A stretch of DNA of 64,000 bases from an uncultured Lachnospiraceae bacterium (GTDB lineage Bacteria > Bacillota > Clostridia > Lachnospirales > Lachnospiraceae): NCBI GenBank assembly GCA_910579685.1, contig CAJTVN010000014.1, forward strand, positions 1 to 64,000. Direction: 5' to 3'. The notes below the pieces were generated by a model. The model was not told the DNA's origin. It saw only the letters and a program-made list of their open reading frames with translations, and did no database searches. Position 1 is the first letter of the stretch. Every line of letters begins with the position of its first letter. Of this stretch, positions 60,258 through 64,000 are shown one piece after another. The translations under genes were made by a program, and so were the position numbers.

Positions 60258-62237
60258 CTATTCCTGCCGTGCGCTTCCTGCCGGTATCCGAAGCACCGTA
60301 AAGCTTTCAGCGGGCAGGACAAGCACGCCGTTTATCTGCTCCTCTTTTTCCGAGTAAGCCACGGGCTCCGGACGCATTCTGTCCCAGCCTTTCGCCTCAG
60401 GCGACCTGACAAGCTCAATTCTCTTTCCCCTGCCGCAGACAGCTTTCTCCCCGCTGTCCGTAATCTCAAGAGACTTGTCCGTATCTCCTGCATTTACCGC
60501 CTTTACAATATATTCCCGTGTCTTTTCGTCCAATGTGACATTTACATAGACCGCTTCCCCGGCAAGCGCCTTCTCCTGTCCTTCCATGGGAATCGTCACC
60601 GTCCCCATATTCTCGCCGTACATCTTCTGGACATAGTAGCTGGCAGTGGGATAAGTCCCGTTCTCGTCAAACCAGATGAGATCCGGAGACCACTGGGCAT
60701 ACCCGAGTCTCGCAAAAAGAGGCGCATAGGAGGCAAGGATTACCACGTCCGCATTCCTCTCCACCCCTGTCAGGAACGCCGCCTCCGAGAGCGCGCCCTT
60801 AAGGGTATTCGCCGCCGGATTGTTCATCCCGTTTTCCGGGTGGGCTGCATACTCGCCGGAGAACACCTTCACATCCCTGCGATATTCGTCATAGAAATCC
60901 ACATGATCATAAAACCATTCCGGTTTCACATAATAATGCTCGTCAACCGCATAGCAGAAATTCTCATTCTCTGCTCCCTCCTGCCGGTAGAAGCTCCAAG
61001 CGTCCCGGTAGTGATCCGAGATGATGTCCGGACCTGCGGAACCGATCAGCTTAATCTCCGGATATTTTTCGTGGATCGCCTTCTCAAAAAGCCGGTATCT
61101 GGTAAAGAAATCCGCCTCCTTTGTCTGCCACTGCTCGTTTCCGATTCCCACCATGGAAAGGCCGAAAGGCTCTTCATGACCCATACGGGCACGCACGCCG
61201 CCCCAGAAGGTATCAGGCGAGCCGTTGGCAAACTCGATCAGATCCAGGGCATCCTGAATGAACTCCCCGAACTCCGGCGCGCCCGGCTCCACCAGCTCAT
61301 AGGACTGATACTGGCAGGCAAGCCCCACATTGAGCACCGGAAGAGGCTTTGCGCCAATCATCTCGCAGAGCAGGAAGTACTCGTAAAAGCCGATTCCCAG
61401 CGTCTGATTATAGTGGGAATATTCCGTATGCCATCCGTTCTCCCTGGTGGTTCCGTGAACGGCCCAGCGGTTGAAATTTGATTTTCTCGCCTCCGGAGCG
61501 CCTACGCTCTCCTTCCAGCGGTACCGGTTTTCCAGGGTATCCCCCTCCACGATACAGCCGCCCGGAAAACGGAGAAAACCCGGATGCAGGCCTTTCAGAC
61601 ATTCAAACAAATCTTTCCGGAACACTCCCGCCACCGCATCCGCAGGCATCATGGAAATAAAATCAAACTCCACAATTCCCTTTCCGTCAAGGGAAAGGAC
61701 AAAATCGGCTCCATCCACATCCTCCCGCGCCTCAAGATACGCCTCATAGCGGATCCATTTATGCCAGGGATCCGCAGGATCCTGTCTGCCCTCTATGAGA
61801 GCTTTCGCAGAAACGGTATCTCCCTTTTTCACACACACGGTAAAGTTCCCCGTATAGGACGCCATTCTGGCGTAAAAGGATACCCGGTATTCCTCCCCCT
61901 TCCGGAGGTAAATTCCCCTGTAGGCCTTATTTTTGAAGCCTGCGCCTTCCCTGTCCGCGGTAAAGCGCAGATAATGAGGATTCTCCCGATAAAGGGGGCT
62001 GCCTGTCACAAATTCAAGGACCGCGCCGTCACCTTCCGCACTCCACCCATAGCCGGGGGCCGGTTTGGTGTAATAATCGCCCTTATCTCCGTAGCAGTCA
62101 ACAAATTCAAAGGATCTGTTTTCCAGCATCTCGGCATACAGCCCGCCGTCGGCGGCGTAATTGATGTCCTCGAAAAACAGCCCGATCATTCCCTCCGAAA
62201 CCGCATTTCCTTTCCTGTCTGCAATCTTTAGTCTCAT
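60258..62237 (-). CDS. alpha-L-arabinofuranosidase (GH51)
   Basis: A 659-residue intracellular enzyme releasing arabinose from arabino-oligosaccharides. The N-terminal carbohydrate-binding-like region (about 60-190) precedes a barrel with acid/base Glu368 (GIGNEQW) and nucleophile Glu462 (FSGEYAAH), and a C-terminal beta domain. Together with LacLM this suits degradation of arabinogalactan-type oligosaccharides. The ATG at 62237 follows GGAGG. It is preceded by an inverted repeat at 62259-62280 and separated from the binding-protein gene by a stem-loop. Confidence 0.93.
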   Translation of the reverse strand: MRLKIADRKGNAVSEGMIGLFFEDINYAADGGLYAEMLENRSFEFVDCYGDKGDYYTKPAPGYGWSAEGDGAVLEFVTGSPLYRENPHYLRFTADREGAGFKNKAYRGIYLRKGEEYRVSFYARMASYTGNFTVCVKKGDTVSAKALIEGRQDPADPWHKWIRYEAYLEAREDVDGADFVLSLDGKGIVEFDFISMMPADAVAGVFRKDLFECLKGLHPGFLRFPGGCIVEGDTLENRYRWKESVGAPEARKSNFNRWAVHGTTRENGWHTEYSHYNQTLGIGFYEYFLLCEMIGAKPLPVLNVGLACQYQSYELVEPGAPEFGEFIQDALDLIEFANGSPDTFWGGVRARMGHEEPFGLSMVGIGNEQWQTKEADFFTRYRLFEKAIHEKYPEIKLIGSAGPDIISDHYRDAWSFYRQEGAENENFCYAVDEHYYVKPEWFYDHVDFYDEYRRDVKVFSGEYAAHPENGMNNPAANTLKGALSEAAFLTGVERNADVVILASYAPLFARLGYAQWSPDLIWFDENGTYPTASYYVQKMYGENMGTVTIPMEGQEKALAGEAVYVNVTLDEKTREYIVKAVNAGDTDKSLEITDSGEKAVCGRGKRIELVRSPEAKGWDRMRPEPVAYSEKEEQINGVLVLPAESFTVLRIPAGSARQE

Positions 62238-62258
62238 ATCTCTTTCCTCCATTTTCCC

Positions 62259-62280
62259 GGATGTATTTACCCTTACATCC
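62259..62280. promoter_or_regulatory. inverted repeat upstream of the GH51 gene, possible operator
   Basis: GGATGTA (62259-62265) and TACATCC (62274-62280) are a perfect inverted repeat with 8-bp spacing, 22 bp before the start codon. A repressor operator or leader hairpin is possible; no clear promoter was found beside it. Confidence 0.3.
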
Positions 62281-62364
62281 CCATAGATTCATAATGCCTG
62301 ATTTTGTCATAAAATACAAGACCTGTCAGTCAAAAAACATGCGCCGCCGGACACAGGACTCAAA

Positions 62365-62391
62365 AGAGGTAAGGGTCAGTCCCTTACCTCT
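62365..62391 (-). terminator. stem-loop after the solute-binding-protein gene
   Basis: AGAGGTAAGGG (62365-62375) and CCCTTACCTCT (62381-62391) form a perfect 11-bp stem with a 5-nt loop, 52 bp past the stop codon. A short CTTTTG follows on the minus strand, so it is a weak intrinsic terminator that may lower expression of the glycosidase genes. Confidence 0.6.
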
Positions 62392-62442
62392 CTTTGTGTA
62401 ACGGACAGCAAGCCGTCCTTTAAATTTTTCAGTTCTGCCTCA

Positions 62443-64000
62443 TTATTTGTATAATGCGTCAAACTGTGCCTGAAGCTCTGCGGTAACATCATCGATACCT
62501 GCGTCTTTCAGCTTCTGCTGATACTCAGCAACGATTTCCTCAGCGGTTCCGGAATACTTACCGAATGCGATCTGCTTCATGTAGTTGGTGTGGATCTCGT
62601 TGATATTGTTAATCTTAGCGTCAATATCATCTACCTCAGCTACGAACTGGCCGTAAGGATACTCGATCTTAATCTTGTCATAATCTGCATACATTGCATC
62701 GATCTTATCCCAGTCTCTGTCAGCGGATCTGATCTCAAGATCGTCATTACGTCCCCACCAGTAGTTGGTAATACCGTTGATGTTGTCCGTCTCGGAGTTA
62801 AAGCCTTCCGGATCTTCCTTGAGTCCGTCTGCATTTATCTGGTAGGAAATTCCTTCGATACCATAGCAGAACAGCTTGTAGCATTCAGGGTCGTTTCTAA
62901 TCAGATCATATACCATCAGAGCTCTCTCAGGATTAGCGCTTCCAGCGGAAACTGCCATTGCACCATGAGTGATGGAAAGAGCTACCACATTCTGGCTTTC
63001 CTCACCAAAGTAGAAGAAGCCCGACTCTGCATCCTCATCCGTCTCATAGATCTTGTTTGCTGCCGTGTGGCTTACCAGATCCGTCCAGGTCTGAGTATGA
63101 TGCTGCTCTGCCGCAACCTTGCCAACTCTGTAATCGTCACGGTTAGTGGATGCCGTGTTGTTCAGCACGTCTGTCTTCCACACGCCGATCTCATCCCATT
63201 CCTTCATCATCTTTGCGAACTCAACCAGAGAATCCGTATCGGTCACATAAGGAGAATAAACGGTGTAGAGGTCGTCTTTTGTGCCTCCCCACATAGCGCC
63301 GGAGTTGATACCGTCAATAGCAACATAGTTAGAGTGAGAACTAATCCAGCCGCCTACCATGGTAGCATACTGTGTACCGTCAGAATCCCAGGGGATAATA
63401 TCAGGATAAGCTTCCTTCACATATCTAAAGTAAGTTGTCATATCTTCCCAGCTATGTACGCCGTTCTCAAGCCCTGCTTCTTTCGCCCAGTCGAGACGAT
63501 ACGTAAAACCGTGGTTTGTCCACTGTGCGTAGTTATCCTCGGGCATCAAATAAATCTCTCCGTTATATTTGCAGAACTCCCAGTTTTCAGCGGGAACGCT
63601 TTCCCAAGTCTTGGGGGCATACTTCTTCAGCATATCCTCAGAAAGCTCAAGGAATGCACCGTTCTTGGAATTCGGCCATGCATCCAGCCAGTCAGAAGCC
63701 GTACCAACCAGGTCAACCGTTCCGTCCATACGGGCAAGTGTCAGGTTGTAGTTGGAAAGATAATCTGTCCAGGAAATAAAGTAAGTTTCCAGCTCAGCGT
63801 TTACTTTCTCTGTAAGAATCGCATTCAGCTGCTCCATCATTTCCTCATAGCGTGCCAGCTTGTCACCTGAAGGTGCATCACCGGTGGTCATGTAAACAAT
63901 TTTTACATGCTCGGACGTATCCACATCCGCCCAGGGATCATCGGAAGATGCGGTATCCGCTCCCCCTTCTGTCTCAGCAGGCGCTTCCGCCTCTGTCTCA
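62443..64000 (-). CDS. extracellular solute-binding protein, 5' end beyond window
   Basis: At least 518 residues of an ABC-transporter sugar-binding protein; the frame stays open to the window edge, so signal peptide and lipobox are outside. The visible N-terminal part is a Glu/Thr/Ala-rich linker (ETEAEAPAETEGG), as found just after the lipidated Cys. The body reads VKIVYMTTGDAPSGDKLARY, WTDYLSNYNLTLARMDGTVD and MPEDNYAQWTNHGFTYRLDW. The C-terminus resembles the DUF3502-type region of clostridial oligosaccharide-binding proteins. With the downstream GH51 and LacLM it suggests uptake of galactose/arabinose oligosaccharides; permease genes would lie outside. Confidence 0.88.
   Translation of the reverse strand, partial: ETEAEAPAETEGGADTASSDDPWADVDTSEHVKIVYMTTGDAPSGDKLARYEEMMEQLNAILTEKVNAELETYFISWTDYLSNYNLTLARMDGTVDLVGTASDWLDAWPNSKNGAFLELSEDMLKKYAPKTWESVPAENWEFCKYNGEIYLMPEDNYAQWTNHGFTYRLDWAKEAGLENGVHSWEDMTTYFRYVKEAYPDIIPWDSDGTQYATMVGGWISSHSNYVAIDGINSGAMWGGTKDDLYTVYSPYVTDTDSLVEFAKMMKEWDEIGVWKTDVLNNTASTNRDDYRVGKVAAEQHHTQTWTDLVSHTAANKIYETDEDAESGFFYFGEESQNVVALSITHGAMAVSAGSANPERALMVYDLIRNDPECYKLFCYGIEGISYQINADGLKEDPEGFNSETDNINGITNYWWGRNDDLEIRSADRDWDKIDAMYADYDKIKIEYPYGQFVAEVDDIDAKINNINEIHTNYMKQIAFGKYSGTAEEIVAEYQQKLKDAGIDDVTAELQAQFDALYK

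Noticed and set aside
59550..61481. 643-codon plus-strand open frame opposite lacL and the GH51 gene
   Set aside because: Both minus-strand genes have clear families and catalytic residues. The plus-strand frame is basic, Arg/His-rich shadow sequence with no domain and no start signal.

Overview
The window looks like chromosome from a motile, Gram-positive member of the Lachnospiraceae (Clostridium cluster XIVa). Supporting signs are Firmicutes-type sigma-A promoters and GGAGG ribosome sites, sortase and PKTG surface anchoring, BofA and YaaL homologues, a clostridial Tad pilus locus with DUF5702/FHA proteins, a DUF6240-flagellin-FliS operon, class I two-subunit fumarase and LacL/LacM beta-galactosidase. 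Species cannot be told from the sequence. Nearly everything except 50.9-53.8 kb, tRNA-Lys and yaaL lies on the minus strand.

1-0.6 kb: tRNA-Ser(GCT) with a perfect consensus promoter, then a nested palindromic element. 0.6-17.6 kb: a complete accessory Sec (aSec) locus, transcribed leftward as serine-rich repeat adhesin (srr) - secY2 - asp1 - asp2 - asp3 - secA2 - gtfA - gtfB - gtf3 - class B-like sortase. The logic is self-contained. GtfA/GtfB put GlcNAc on the Ser-rich protein, Gtf3 domains (one fused to GtfB, one free) extend the glycan, Asp1-3/SecA2/SecY2 export it and the sortase can anchor its MPKTG tail. 17.6-19.8 kb: two tyrosine recombinases, the upstream one intact and the downstream one without catalytic His/Arg. 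Between them two inverted 18-bp palindromic sites flank a strong promoter that now points away from the adhesin. I read this as a phase-variation switch for the adhesin/aSec locus, and it is the main discovery candidate.

20-25 kb: housekeeping run (MATE exporter, acyltransferase, fumarase beta and alpha, HIT protein, flavodoxin-SCP2 protein). 25.2-34.3 kb: Tad/Flp pilus operon from one promoter: CpaE-like, TadA, TadB, TadC, Flp pilin, DUF5702, two TadE-like proteins, prepilin peptidase and an FHA protein. 34.5-39.9 kb: bofA, yaaL and the flagellar operon DUF6240-flagellin-fliS behind a sigma-D-type promoter. 40-46.5 kb: glgB, a TPR/degenerate-AAA protein, ksgA, tatD. 46.6 kb: tRNA-Lys(CTT).

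46.8-50.8 kb: AraC regulator, ArsP_2-type metal exporter, RlmI-like methyltransferase, DUF1624 acetyltransferase. 50.9-53.8 kb (plus strand): a solute-binding lipoprotein and a chemoreceptor, probably a sensing pair with no permease. 53.8-57.3 kb: IbrB/IbrA pair and glutamine synthetase. 57.3-64 kb: LacM, LacL, a GH51 arabinofuranosidase and the 3' part of a sugar-binding protein, a plant-glycan utilisation locus running off the window.
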